From the NCBI RefSeq assembly GCF_003852425.1, contig NZ_QAJN01000012.1, positions 182,009 to 246,008 on the forward strand: a stretch of 64,000 nt of DNA, read 5' to 3'. The position numbers and the translations under genes are program-made. The notes beneath the pieces are model-generated. The model was given only the letters and a program-made list of their open reading frames with translations, did no database searches and was not told the DNA's origin. The stretch is from Paucibacter sp. KBW04 (GTDB lineage Bacteria; Pseudomonadota; Gammaproteobacteria; Burkholderiales; Burkholderiaceae_C). Shown here piece after piece: positions 1 to 8,594 of this stretch; positions within the stretch are counted from its first letter, which is position 1; each line of letters starts with the position of its first letter.

Positions 1-88
1 GGAGTTTCTCAATGGACTCTTGACTGGCTGGCGCGGCATTTGCGTTCAGCGCTGCAAAGAGAATGGCAAGGGCAAAGAGAATTCGCAT
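1..88 (-). CDS. Exported protein, N-terminal fragment (possibly DUF2059)
   Basis: Only the first 29 codons lie in the window; the gene continues past the left edge. The visible part is a clean signal peptide: MRIL, a hydrophobic run, then a cleavage-like ANA-A. The first mature residues read APASQESIEKL. Exported DUF2059 proteins often begin in a similar way after their signal, so that family is a guess. An upstream AGGAAG in the minus-strand leader supports the ATG. Nothing can be said about function. Confidence 0.6.
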   Translation of the reverse strand, partial: MRILFALAILFAALNANAAPASQESIEKL

Positions 89-221
89 AAGGTTTCTTCC
101 TGATCCGGGAGAGGTGAAAGGCAGTGCAAACGGTCACGGGGCTGATTGTTAAACATCTCTAGCCGCCTCTAGGGCATGCACATAGGTGCTTCACGCTCTT
201 GGCCTCCCTTTTGTAGCCTGC

Positions 222-857
222 TCAAGCTTCAATCGTCGACACAGCCAACTTGATCCCCAGCGCGCCCATGATGGCCCCGGCCGATCGGTCCACCCATGCC
301 TTGTAGCGCAGATAGCGGCCTCTTGGGCCCTGGGCCGACAAAGCGGTCGCCACCACGGCGTACCAGCCAGCCTCGATGAAAAACACCAGGGTGATGAGCG
401 CGAGGTTGTATTGAATGCTGGGTGAACTTGGCAAGAAGGCCGCGAAAACGCTGGCATACACGATGGCGGTTTTGGGATTGCTGATTTGTGTTGCAAGGCC
501 AAGCAGCAGGTAGCGACGGCTGGGTATGGCGCTTTCCGATGGCCCATCGGCGCCGACCTCAAGCGCTTGCCGCGCTCCTTGCCAAATGCGAAAGCCCAGG
601 TAGGCGAGATACAGGCCGCCTACGACTTTCAGCGCGAGATAGAGCAGCGGAACGGCCAAGAAGACAAGGTTCAAACCGAGCAGAGAGGCGATCGCAAACA
701 GCATGGCGCCGAGGCCCATGCCGAGCGCCGCATTCAAACCCTTGGCGCGCCCCGCCGAGGCCGCCGTTCTTGCGACCATGATGAAACTCGGCCCTGGGCT
801 TGCCGCACCGATGCATAGTGCGGCTGCGATACCCAGGAATGAGGTGACTTCGTTCAT
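222..857 (-). CDS. LysE/RhtB-family amino acid exporter
   Basis: A 211-residue inner-membrane protein of the LysE/RhtB translocator family, which exports amino acids or related metabolites using the proton gradient. It has about six hydrophobic segments. The first contains the family-typical GxxSPGPSF stretch (near residues 17-25), followed by a charged loop with GRAKGL and a helix starting near residue 42. Length and motif order are normal for the family. The substrate (lysine, threonine, homoserine or another) cannot be read from sequence. It runs in the same direction as the next two small genes but 30 bases separate them, so an operon is uncertain. Confidence 0.85.
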   Translation of the reverse strand: MNEVTSFLGIAAALCIGAASPGPSFIMVARTAASAGRAKGLNAALGMGLGAMLFAIASLLGLNLVFLAVPLLYLALKVVGGLYLAYLGFRIWQGARQALEVGADGPSESAIPSRRYLLLGLATQISNPKTAIVYASVFAAFLPSSPSIQYNLALITLVFFIEAGWYAVVATALSAQGPRGRYLRYKAWVDRSAGAIMGALGIKLAVSTIEA

Positions 858-887
858 GCTTGCTTGCTCCGTCGTTTGTGTTGGGCG

Positions 888-1271
888 CTACTTCTTGTGC
901 TGGCTAGGGGGCCGGCCAGCCAGGTGCTCCAAGTTGTAGAGGACGAGCTTTCGGATGAGCGCAAGCGGTGGGTCTTGGCTCAGCGGGACTTGAATGGTGC
1001 CCTTGGAGGTCTTGTAGCCCTCGAGCTCTGCGGCGAAGGCTTCCATGGCCGCGGCTCCGGGGTAGAGGCCGATATGTGTCTTGAAGGCGGCGTAGTGAAA
1101 GATGTTTTTGCGCATTGAAAAAGTGGGAATGCCATAACTGATCTTCTCCACGGCCTGCGGGGCAAGAGCCCTCACTTCGCGCCTGATGATCGTGAGCTTG
1201 GTCTGTACATCTGCGGAAAACGCCGCGATGTATTCGTCAACGGCCGAGGCGGAGGATTGGGCTGTGCTCAT
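888..1271 (-). CDS. DUF1801 (YdhG-like) protein
   Basis: A 127-residue cytosolic protein of the DUF1801/YdhG group. The visible signature is VDEYIAAF near the start, VEKISYGIPTF (residues 41-51), HYAAFKTHIGLYPG (59-72) and a C-terminal IRKLV helix. Family members bind small molecules or iron in some reports, but none has a settled enzymatic role. The ATG chosen opens MSTAQ. The longer in-frame extension upstream has no homology and is rejected. Confidence 0.8.
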   Translation of the reverse strand: MSTAQSSASAVDEYIAAFSADVQTKLTIIRREVRALAPQAVEKISYGIPTFSMRKNIFHYAAFKTHIGLYPGAAAMEAFAAELEGYKTSKGTIQVPLSQDPPLALIRKLVLYNLEHLAGRPPSQHKK

Positions 1272-1348
1272 GAAAAAACGAAGTCGCTGGGAAGTATGGG
1301 TGGGCGCTTGGCGAATCCTGTCCAAATGATTGAGCGAATGGCTCAGGC

Positions 1349-1756
1349 TCAGCGGGCCGCTGCCGCTGGATCCATCCACAAGGCCGCCCACATATGCCCA
1401 TCGGGATCGGCCAGATCGCGGGTGTACATAAAGCCGTGGTCTTCCATGGGGTTCACATCGGCTTGCCCGCCATGGGCGGCAGCGGCCTCGTTCATCGCGT
1501 CGACGGCGGCGCGGCTCTCCAGAGCCAGAGAGAGCATCAGCGCGCAGGAACCTGCGGGCGGGAAGGGGCGTTGGGTGAAGCTGCGCCATTTGGCATGGGT
1601 GACCAGCATGACTTGAACCGCTTCATTCCAGATCAGGGCGGCGCCCTCTTCACCGCTGAGCTGCGGGTTCAGGCTGAAGCCCAGGGCTTGGTAGAAGGCG
1701 CTTGAGACGCTGAGATTGGCGACTGGGAGGCTGATGAAGAGAACTTTGGTGCTCAT
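1349..1756 (-). CDS. VOC/glyoxalase-family protein
   Basis: A 135-residue protein of the vicinal oxygen chelate superfamily. It starts MSTKVLFISLPV with the typical first beta strand and has the FYQALGF helix (near residues 21-27). It ends with a second module containing YTRDLADPDGHMW, the usual metal-ligand region near the C terminus. Members include glyoxalases, dioxygenases and antibiotic-binding proteins, so the reaction is unknown. The ATG used is 24 codons inside the longest ORF and is preceded by a GGAG-like sequence; the extra N-terminal residues look non-coding. Confidence 0.8.
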   Translation of the reverse strand: MSTKVLFISLPVANLSVSSAFYQALGFSLNPQLSGEEGAALIWNEAVQVMLVTHAKWRSFTQRPFPPAGSCALMLSLALESRAAVDAMNEAAAAHGGQADVNPMEDHGFMYTRDLADPDGHMWAALWMDPAAAAR

Positions 1757-1963
1757 GGCTTGCTCCTGAAGCGCAGTGCGTCTGGCGTACTGCAATTTGC
1801 AGGATAGCGCTTCCGTGTGGAATCGCACCAGTCGGGGTCAGGTCTTGCCCTAGCTCAACAACTGGCGCTGTTTGAGCAATTGAGATTTTTCACTATTGCC
1901 TTTTCCAGACAAATCGACTGTGCGGGCAGACTATGATCCGCCGCTTTCACAAAAAAGATAACG

Positions 1964-3163
1964 ATGAATTTAAACGGAGTGCTGGGCGGCCTCTTGCGTT
2001 CTTTCGTGCCGCGGTGTTTTGTCTTTGTGTCATTGGTGGGGGTCGCGTCAGCGACCTCAGCGCAGAGCAAGGAGGTTGCGCTTTCAGGGTTTGCCTACTC
2101 GGGGGATGCCACCTCGGTTGCGCAGAGGTTTCCGTACACCAAGAAGTACGAAGCGCAGTTGAAGGCCATCGGTGAATCGCCGGCCAAGCGCATCCATCAA
2201 GCGGTCAAGTTGGCACCTGCGCAATACTTGCAAGTTGTGCCTCAAATCGCCGAGCTGAAGGGGGCCGATCAAGCGCTTGCCGTGGCCTTGGTCGTGAATG
2301 CTGAGACAGTTTCTGTCGAGCAATTTGGCGACTTGCGCAAGTTGCTGGTGCTGGTCAAGGGACAGGTCTTGTTCTTTGACTTCAAGGCCATGAACGTCGC
2401 GCGTGCCTACCCCATCAGCTTCGCTTCCATCGATACCTTTCCCTATGACCCCAGCGAAGAAGAAGTTCTTGCGCGCTTGACGCAGGTCTATGAAGGGGCG
2501 GGAGGCAAGCCGGGCTTGTTCGCACGCTTTGCCAATGCTTTGGCCAAGGCGACGGTGCCTGATACCGCTGCACAGCAGTTGCAGGTGACCAAGGTCAGCA
2601 TCAAGCCCGAGGCCCTGGAGTTCATCCCGGCGGCGGTCAAGAGTGCGCCCGGCAGTGTGGAGACTTGGGCCGCTGACATGCTGGCCGAGGCGCTGTCTAC
2701 CCGCGCCGGCGTGCCCATCATTCCTTTCTCCAAGGGCTATGCCATTGGCAATGTGATGTCGATGAGTGTTGCAGATGGGGATGTTTTCAATCTGAAGCTC
2801 CCCAAGCCAGATCACGAGATCAGTCTGGAGTTGAACGGCTTCAAGAAGATCAAGTTCGGTGAGGCGGCGGCAGGTGTGAGCTACATCTACGGCGCCTACG
2901 CCAAGCTCACCATCGAAGAGCCCTTGATGAGCCGCAAGCCCTTCGACACCGCGCTCAAGAACGGCGAGGTCAAGTTGGTGCCGGCCACCCAGGTCTATGT
3001 GGACGACTTCCCCGCTTTTTACGACTCTCTCAATCTGATGTTCGTGAAGCTTGCTCAGGCGCTGGACGGGCAGGGCAATGCCTGGATCAAGTCGGCCGCT
3101 GCTGCGCCGGACATTGAACGTCAGATCGAACAAACCAAGGAATTGATCAAGAAATGCAAGTAA
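1964..3163 (+). CDS. Exported protein of unknown function, first gene of exported cluster
   Basis: A 399-residue protein with a probable N-terminal signal: hydrophobic FVFVSLVGVASA, then SAQS as a likely cleavage zone near residue 34. The mature part is soluble and alpha/beta with no motif I recognise. It has a single C-terminal cysteine in the last residues (KKCK). Its last 10 bases overlap the next gene, which implies cotranscription and translational coupling. A TATGAT at 1931-1936 could be a -10 element, but no convincing -35 accompanies it. Context (four more exported proteins or lipoproteins) suggests a periplasmic or outer-membrane role. No function is assigned. Confidence 0.75.
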   Translation: MNLNGVLGGLLRSFVPRCFVFVSLVGVASATSAQSKEVALSGFAYSGDATSVAQRFPYTKKYEAQLKAIGESPAKRIHQAVKLAPAQYLQVVPQIAELKGADQALAVALVVNAETVSVEQFGDLRKLLVLVKGQVLFFDFKAMNVARAYPISFASIDTFPYDPSEEEVLARLTQVYEGAGGKPGLFARFANALAKATVPDTAAQQLQVTKVSIKPEALEFIPAAVKSAPGSVETWAADMLAEALSTRAGVPIIPFSKGYAIGNVMSMSVADGDVFNLKLPKPDHEISLELNGFKKIKFGEAAAGVSYIYGAYAKLTIEEPLMSRKPFDTALKNGEVKLVPATQVYVDDFPAFYDSLNLMFVKLAQALDGQGNAWIKSAAAAPDIERQIEQTKELIKKCK

Positions 3164-4293
3164 TCCGAAAGCTCTTTATCGCCTTGATGGCGATCAGTTT
3201 CAGCGTCGCCGCCATCGCGCAGGTGCAGGCAGCTCGTGGCAAGGCCAGCGTGGCCTACAAAGGCAAGGCCGCGCCCGCTGACGTGAAGGCGCAAGCCTTG
3301 TCCAAGGCTCAGCTCAAGGCCGTTGAGATGTATTACGCCGAAGCCGGTGAGGCCGAGGCCGCCAATTACGACGCGGTGCGCGACAAGATCGTGGCCGACC
3401 CGGATCGCTTCATCCTCGAAACCACGGTGCTGGGCGAGGAAGACAATGTGGCCAATCAGCAGTACACCGTCGCGGTCAAGGTGTCCTTGAACATCGCGAA
3501 TCTGCGCAATGCCGTCAAGGCCAACTCGGCGGTCGCCAAGGCGGGTCGTAGCGAGCGTTCGCCCATGGCCTTCCTGGTGATTTCGCGCCAGGTGGATTCG
3601 GTCAAGTCCTTTGATGACCGGGTCTATAAAAAGGTGGAAGCCAAGCGCAGCTTTGAAGGTTCGGACAAGGTGTCTGAGAGCAGCACCGAAGGCGAGAAGA
3701 TCAAGAAGGGGCAGGTCAGCACCAATGCCTCCGCCTCGTCTGAACAAAAGTCCAGCGCTACGGCCACCCGTTCGATTGAGACGGGCGGCAGCACGACCAA
3801 GAAGTCGGCCGAGTCAACCTGGCGCCTGATCCCCAGCGCCAACCTCAACCAGATCTTCACCGCCAGCTTCACCAAGGCCGGCTACAAGGTCAGCGAGGCG
3901 GCCATGATTGAGCCTTACACCAACGGTCAGTTCAAACTGGCCACGGTGGAAGACGACTATCGTTCCGGCAACGACCTGAAGCCCGCCACGCTGGCCTCCA
4001 TCGTTCAGGGCATGCGCACGGCGCAGATTCCCTACGTGACCCTGGGCACGTTGGACGTCAATATGGCCGACGAAGATCCCAACACGGGCCTGCGCCGCGT
4101 TGCCGTGACGGTCAATGCCAAGGTGCTGGACATCAGCGCAGCAATTCCCGACACCATCGCATCGGTGGGTCCCGTGCAGTACGCAGGCGTAGGCGCTTCG
4201 GATGATGAAGCCCGTACCAACGCCCTGAAGCTGGCCGCGAACAATGCCGCCCGCGAACTGGGCAGCCAGCTCACCAATCTGGGCGTTCGCTGA
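3154..4293 (+). CDS. Exported protein, LPP20/FlgT-N-like, unknown function
   Basis: A 379-residue protein with a signal peptide (KLFIALMAISFSVAAIAQ, cleavage near AQVQA). The mature N-terminal region (about 30-130) contains repeated alanine-rich helices followed by QQYTVAVKVSLN. This resembles the N-terminal domain seen in FlgT/LPP20-type envelope proteins, where a helix precedes a strand of the form YtVxvkv. A low-complexity Ser/Lys/Thr-rich linker spans roughly residues 165-215. A second alpha/beta domain follows and ends DDEARTNALKLAANNAARELGSQL, again like the LPP20/FlgT helix. The family assignment is my inference from pattern only. It is cotranscribed with the upstream gene and followed by a strong terminator. 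Confidence 0.7.
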   Translation: MQVIRKLFIALMAISFSVAAIAQVQAARGKASVAYKGKAAPADVKAQALSKAQLKAVEMYYAEAGEAEAANYDAVRDKIVADPDRFILETTVLGEEDNVANQQYTVAVKVSLNIANLRNAVKANSAVAKAGRSERSPMAFLVISRQVDSVKSFDDRVYKKVEAKRSFEGSDKVSESSTEGEKIKKGQVSTNASASSEQKSSATATRSIETGGSTTKKSAESTWRLIPSANLNQIFTASFTKAGYKVSEAAMIEPYTNGQFKLATVEDDYRSGNDLKPATLASIVQGMRTAQIPYVTLGTLDVNMADEDPNTGLRRVAVTVNAKVLDISAAIPDTIASVGPVQYAGVGASDDEARTNALKLAANNAARELGSQLTNLGVR

Positions 4294-4323
4294 TCGGCTC
4301 CGCTCACTGAACCCGAGCCCTGG

Positions 4324-4358
4324 ATGCCAGCGCATCGGTGCATGCGCTGGCATTTTCT
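4324..4358 (+). terminator. Rho-independent terminator
   Basis: A perfect 12-base-pair stem (arms 4324-4335 and 4342-4353, six-base loop) is followed by TTTCTTTC-type T-rich sequence. It separates the first two genes of the exported cluster from the last three, so the latter either have their own promoter or depend on readthrough. Confidence 0.85.
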
Positions 4359-4410
4359 TTCCTCCCCTGGCTTTTTGCTTTTATTGCCCTCGTTTTAAAG
4401 GATAGACCCC

Positions 4411-5052
4411 ATGAAGAAGACTCTCCTGGCTGGCCTGGCTGTGGCCGCTTTGACCCTGCCCAGCGTCGGAACCGCCCAGTTCGGTTCCCTGCCCAGCTTG
4501 GGCGGCAACAAGGCTGCCGCCGGCTCCACCAACCTGGTGGGCTCGCAAGAGCAGCTGGTGCGCTCTTACGTCGCCGCCAACAAGGACGTGCTGGCCGCCA
4601 ATGCGCAAATGGCTGAAGCCCTGGGCTTGAAGGATGCCGCCGCCACCGCTCGCGCGACCGCAGGTGCGCTGACCGAAGGTTCGACCCAAGGCAATCTGGC
4701 CGACGCAGACAAGGTGGTCAGCGACTCCACCAATGCGGTGGCTGCCGAACTGGCCAAGTCTCCCAAGCTCGATGCCGAAGCCAAGAAGAAGTTCTCCAAT
4801 GGTTTGGGCGAGTTGGGCAAGGGCATGCTGAAGTACGTGGGCATGCGCACGCCGGTGCAGAACTTCTCCAGCAGCCTGTCCTCGGCTTCGCCCATGGACC
4901 TGCCCAAGCTGCAGGCCGGCACCTATCTGGTGAAGAACTTCCCCTCGGGTGTGAAGGCCCTGTCGGGCGCGCTGAGCAGCGCGGTGAGCTTTGCCAAGAG
5001 CAATGACATTCCCGTGCCTGCCGATGCGAACTCGGCCACCGCTGCGCTGTAA
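4411..5052 (+). CDS. Small exported alanine-rich protein, unknown
   Basis: A 213-residue protein with a standard signal peptide (KKTLLAGLAVAALTLPSVGTAQ, cleavage near residue 22). The mature chain is Ala/Ser/Lys-rich and predicted mostly helical, without cysteines. I recognise no domain, although such helical exported proteins of this size are common next to CsgG-like lipoproteins. It opens the second half of the exported cluster, 39 bases before the CsgG/FlgT-like lipoprotein, and is probably cotranscribed with it. Function unknown. Confidence 0.75.
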   Translation: MKKTLLAGLAVAALTLPSVGTAQFGSLPSLGGNKAAAGSTNLVGSQEQLVRSYVAANKDVLAANAQMAEALGLKDAAATARATAGALTEGSTQGNLADADKVVSDSTNAVAAELAKSPKLDAEAKKKFSNGLGELGKGMLKYVGMRTPVQNFSSSLSSASPMDLPKLQAGTYLVKNFPSGVKALSGALSSAVSFAKSNDIPVPADANSATAAL

Positions 5053-5091
5053 CTTTTTTGTTCTCTCTCTTGTTCTGAAAGGGTGCCTCTG

Positions 5092-6516
5092 ATGTGGCGT
5101 CATTCTGTTTTGACTCTCTGCGCATGTGCTGCTTTGGTGGCCTGCGGCAAGAAGGATGAGGCCGCATCGACGGCAGCCGCTGGCGCTTCGGCGCCGGCCA
5201 ATGTCAGTGCGCCCATGCTGGACGTGGGTAAGCTTCAAACCGTCAAGGTGACGGCTGCGGGCTTTGGCGCTTCCGCCTCAGAGGCGGTGGCCGAGGCGAT
5301 GAAGTTGGCCATTCTGCAGGTCAATGGTGCGTCCATCGATATGTCCAGCCTCAGCGCCAAGTACGGGCTGGATGTGACGCTGGGCAAGGACTCGGCCTCT
5401 TTGCGTGCGCAAGAGTTCGCCGAGGTCGTTCGGCAGAAGTCCGGCGGTGTGATCCAAGGCTTCAAGGTCTTGGAACTGGTGGAGCCCGGCCTGCTGGACA
5501 AGCGCTACAAGGCCAATATCGAGGCCAGTATCGCGAGCTTTAGCGCGCCAGAGTCCTTGAAGAAGATCAAGCTGGTGGTCGCGCCCTTGAAGTTCCCCAG
5601 TGCCACCCTCACGATCGGCGGCACGAGCGTGCCTTCGGCCGAGGTTGCCGCCAATGTGCGTCAACGCGTGGTGGACGCCCTGGTGAACAGCGGCCGCTTT
5701 GCCGTGTTGGACCGCGAGTTCAATGCGGAGCTGGAGCAGGAGCTGGACATGATTGCCGGCGGCCAAGCGCCGGCGGCGGAACAGGCCAAGCTCGCGCAGG
5801 CCGCGAGCGCCGATGTCATCTGGACGGGTAAGGTCAGCTCCATGGCCTACAACCGTCATGCGCAGCAACTGCGCGCCAGCAACCGTGAGTTGGTGAGTTA
5901 CTCGGGTGGTTGGGCCTTGAGCCAGAAGCTGGTCAATGTGGCGACTCGCCAAGTGATGGTGGCCGACTCCCTGCAAGGCAAGGCGCCGTCGATCGAGGCC
6001 ACCACCATGGACCAGGGCGTCGACGGCCGCAAGGTGTTGGAGGACATGACTAACGATCTGGTCAAGCAGGTCGTGGCCTCCATCATGCGGCGCAGTTTCC
6101 CCATCACCGTGGTGCAGCGCGAAGGCGACAAGGTGGTGCTCAGCCAGGGTGGCAGCGCAGTGCGGCAAGGGGCCCGCTATGCCATGGTGCAAATCGGCGG
6201 CGAGCTGAAGGATCCACAGACCGGCCAGTCCTTGGGGCGCACCGAACTGCCTTGTTGCGAGCTGGTGGTGGAGCGCGTGACACCGAATCTGAGCTACGGC
6301 CGTCTGGAAGGTGTCACCGGCTCGCTGGATGCCTTGCCTTTGGGCGCGTTGCAGCTGCGCGAAGAATTGGCGGGATCGGCGCTCAAGCCCGCGGCCTCGG
6401 TCGCAGCTGAGGCCGCTGCCGTGCCCGCTGCCAAGGCCCAGAAGGTCAACAAGCCTGCGGCCACCGAAGCCAAGCCCGAGGCCACCGCCGCCCCCAAGAC
6501 CGACGACAAATGGTGA
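5092..6516 (+). CDS. CsgG/FlgT-like outer-membrane lipoprotein
   Basis: A 474-residue lipoprotein. The lipobox is LVAC with the modified cysteine at residue 18. Three parts can be seen. Residues about 45-150 form an alpha/beta region with an LPP20/FlgT-N-like helix-strand pattern (ASEAVAEAMKLAI, then YKANIEASI). Residues about 160-320 resemble a CsgG-type domain (KLVVAPLKFPSA, then VVDALVNSGRFAVLDREF, then ADVIWTGKVSS and TRQVMVADS). A C-terminal beta-rich region resembles FlgT-C (VVLSQGGSAVRQGARYAMVQIG). A Pro/Ala/Lys-rich tail follows. The start is the ATG with GAAAGGG eight bases upstream, not the GTG three codons earlier. FlgT and CsgG act in the outer membrane in flagellar base assembly and curli export; the role here is unknown. 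Confidence 0.75.
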   Translation: MWRHSVLTLCACAALVACGKKDEAASTAAAGASAPANVSAPMLDVGKLQTVKVTAAGFGASASEAVAEAMKLAILQVNGASIDMSSLSAKYGLDVTLGKDSASLRAQEFAEVVRQKSGGVIQGFKVLELVEPGLLDKRYKANIEASIASFSAPESLKKIKLVVAPLKFPSATLTIGGTSVPSAEVAANVRQRVVDALVNSGRFAVLDREFNAELEQELDMIAGGQAPAAEQAKLAQAASADVIWTGKVSSMAYNRHAQQLRASNRELVSYSGGWALSQKLVNVATRQVMVADSLQGKAPSIEATTMDQGVDGRKVLEDMTNDLVKQVVASIMRRSFPITVVQREGDKVVLSQGGSAVRQGARYAMVQIGGELKDPQTGQSLGRTELPCCELVVERVTPNLSYGRLEGVTGSLDALPLGALQLREELAGSALKPAASVAAEAAAVPAAKAQKVNKPAATEAKPEATAAPKTDDKW

Positions 6517-6980
6517 GCCGTCTCAAGTCCTGGCTTTTGGCTGGCCTGGCCGTGTTCTTGCTGGCCGCCTGTGCGGGTAGCCAGCCCAATGAGCCCTTGC
6601 GCGTCTCCGTGGCGCAGTTCCAGCCCTTGTCGCAAACCGGGGCGGAAAACCGCTATCGCCTCGATCTGCGGGTCCATAACCCCAGCCGTTGGGTGCTCCA
6701 TCTGATCGGCGCCGACGTCAAGCTGCTTTTGCAAGGCAAGCCGATTGGCAGCGGGGTGGCGGCGCTAGACCTGAACGTAGCCGCCTTCGGCGAGGGGACG
6801 GTCAGCATCGAAGTCGGCGTTCACGAGCTGCAGACGCTGCGCCAAGCCATCGGGCTCTACGGGGCCGCCGACCGGCCGCTTTCTATCGTGCTGACGGGGA
6901 ATCTGACTCGCCCGGGATTGCTGGCCTTGCCTTATCGCAGCGAGGCGGACTTGCGTTTCTCGGCGGCAAACGGCCGCTGA
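6510..6980 (+). CDS. Lipoprotein with LEA14/WHy-like domain
   Basis: A 156-residue lipoprotein whose signal ends FLLAAC, with the acylated cysteine near residue 21. The mature part (LRVSVAQFQPL, NRYRLDLRVHNPSRWVLHLIGADVKLLLQGKPIGSG) matches the LEA-type 2/WHy fold: a beta sandwich with a conserved N-P in the middle and a later LPYRSEADLRF strand. Such bacterial lipoproteins are of unknown function and often sit in envelope operons. The start overlaps the end of the upstream lipoprotein gene by seven bases, so the two are translationally coupled. It is the last gene of the exported cluster. Confidence 0.8.
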   Translation: MVSRLKSWLLAGLAVFLLAACAGSQPNEPLRVSVAQFQPLSQTGAENRYRLDLRVHNPSRWVLHLIGADVKLLLQGKPIGSGVAALDLNVAAFGEGTVSIEVGVHELQTLRQAIGLYGAADRPLSIVLTGNLTRPGLLALPYRSEADLRFSAANGR

Positions 6981-6996
6981 GCCGGGTCCCCTCGCT

Positions 6997-7166
6997 TTAG
7001 GGAAGCTCTGCACAAATCAGGCCGGTCCGGAATAGCGCGGCCTCGGGCGGTCTGCGGCCTTGCAGCTCTCGCCAATAGCTAGGGCTATTGGCTTCAAACT
7101 GCGCCTTGCATCCCATCCCGATCCGCACTTTCCGGCCTCGCCCTGATTTATGCAGAGCTTCCTTAG
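6997..7166. mobile_element. MITE-like element 1 with TTAG target duplication
   Basis: A 162-base element (7001-7162) bounded by near-perfect 21-base inverted repeats. The left end reads GGAAGCTCTGCACAAATCAG and the right end is its complement with one mismatch. Weaker similarity continues about 20 bases inward. Both sides are flanked by TTAG (6997-7000 and 7163-7166), a convincing four-base target duplication. A perfect internal palindrome (GCCAATAGC...GCTATTGGC, 7071-7092) lies near the centre. There is no coding capacity. Terminal repeats plus TTAG resemble non-autonomous relatives of IS5-family elements, but the parent element is not in the window. Confidence 0.8.
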
Positions 7167-7256
7167 GTTTAGACTGCCCGCCAAAGATTTGCCTTGTCGG
7201 CTTTGGGGCTGCTGGGGCGAACAACAATCATCATCCCGAGGAGGCAGGCCAGCCCC

Positions 7257-8594
7257 ATGCTGACCGATGAATCGATTTGTGCCTTGGCGCCCGACCCGGC
7301 CTCGGTCAAGGCGGCGCGTGGCTTGATGGCGCCGGCCAAATGGCCGCTGCTGGGCGAGGATTCGCAAGCGGTCTGGGGCGAGTGCCAGGGCAGTGGGGCC
7401 AAGCCCTATCAAACCCAGGTGGATCTGAGCGGGCCGGCTTTCCGTTGCAGCTGCCCCAGCCGCAAATTCCCCTGCAAACATGGCCTGGCCCTGCTGCTGA
7501 TGCGTGCGCAGGATGCCTCGCGTTTCAGCGCGAATGGCCAAGCACCGGCCTGGGTCAGCGAATGGCTGGCCACGCGCAGCGAGAAGGCGCAGAAGAAGGA
7601 AGAGCAAAAAAAGCTGGCGGAGAAGTCCGCCACGCCGCTGGACCCGCAGGCCGCGGCCAAGCGCGAAGCCCAGCGCTGGCAGCGCATCAGCGCCGCCGCG
7701 GCCGAGTTGCAGCGCTGGCTGGCCGATCAGATCGGCCAGGGCCTGGGCAGCTTGAACGCGGAAGTCATCAAGACCTGGCACACCATGGCCGCCCGCATGG
7801 TGGATGCCCAAGCCCCCGGCCTGGGCCAGCGCGTGCGCGAGGCCGCCCTGGGCCTGCACGCGGGCGAGGACTGGCCGGAGCGCAGCCTGCATCGCCTGGG
7901 GCTGCTGCATTTGGCTTGTGAAGCCCTGGCCCGGCGCGAGCAACTTGAGCCTGCGTTGCAGGCCGATCTGCGAACCCTGGTGGGCTGGCCGCAGGACAAG
8001 GCCGAGGTGCAGGAGACGGGTGAGAACTTGGCCGATCAATGGACGGTGCTGGGCCAGATCACCGAGGAGCGCGATGACAAGCTCAGCGAGCGGCGTGTCT
8101 GGCTGCAAGGCGCGGCCAGTGGCCGACGCGCCTGGCTGCTGGATCACGCCTTTGGCGGCAAGGGTTTCGAGCAGGCCTGGGTCACGGGTTCGATGGTGCA
8201 GGCCACGCTGGCCTTCTTCCCCGGGGCAACCGGCCTGCGTGCGCTGGCCTTGGATGCTCAAGCGCTCGCCAGCCCGCCTATTTGGCCGGTTAGCGATTTG
8301 GCGTGTGAATGGCTGCAGCTGGCCCAGCGCAGCGCTCGCAGCCCCTGGCTGAGCTTGCATCCCCTGCTGCTGTGCGATGCTGTTGTGTTGCACCGTGGCG
8401 CGGCTACTCTGGCCGTGGCGGCGGGGCAATGCCTGGCGCTGAATTTGAGCGAAGCCGATCGTTGGCGCTTGCTGGCCGCGACCGGTGGCATGCCCGTCAA
8501 TTTGATGGGGGAGTGGGACGGCCAGCAGCTGCGCCCCTTAAGCGCTTGGCTGGCGCAGGCCCAGGCACCGGTCTGGCAAAGGAGCGTGGCATGA
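7257..8594 (+). CDS. SWIM zinc-finger protein
   Basis: A 445-residue protein with an N-terminal SWIM zinc finger: C64-x-C66, then C73-x-H75, in the CxCx6CxH arrangement. A Lys/Glu/Ala-rich helical segment with predicted coiled coil spans about 95-145, followed by a long helical region of unknown fold. SWIM domains bind nucleic acid or protein partners. This is the first gene of a five-gene set that I know as a recurring bacterial neighbourhood (SWIM, DUF5691, AAA, DUF5682, VWA) with no established role. The ATG follows GAGGAGGCAGG; an earlier in-frame ATG lacks a site and adds a non-conserved tail. Its stop overlaps the next start (ATGA). Confidence 0.85.
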   Translation: MLTDESICALAPDPASVKAARGLMAPAKWPLLGEDSQAVWGECQGSGAKPYQTQVDLSGPAFRCSCPSRKFPCKHGLALLLMRAQDASRFSANGQAPAWVSEWLATRSEKAQKKEEQKKLAEKSATPLDPQAAAKREAQRWQRISAAAAELQRWLADQIGQGLGSLNAEVIKTWHTMAARMVDAQAPGLGQRVREAALGLHAGEDWPERSLHRLGLLHLACEALARREQLEPALQADLRTLVGWPQDKAEVQETGENLADQWTVLGQITEERDDKLSERRVWLQGAASGRRAWLLDHAFGGKGFEQAWVTGSMVQATLAFFPGATGLRALALDAQALASPPIWPVSDLACEWLQLAQRSARSPWLSLHPLLLCDAVVLHRGAATLAVAAGQCLALNLSEADRWRLLAATGGMPVNLMGEWDGQQLRPLSAWLAQAQAPVWQRSVA

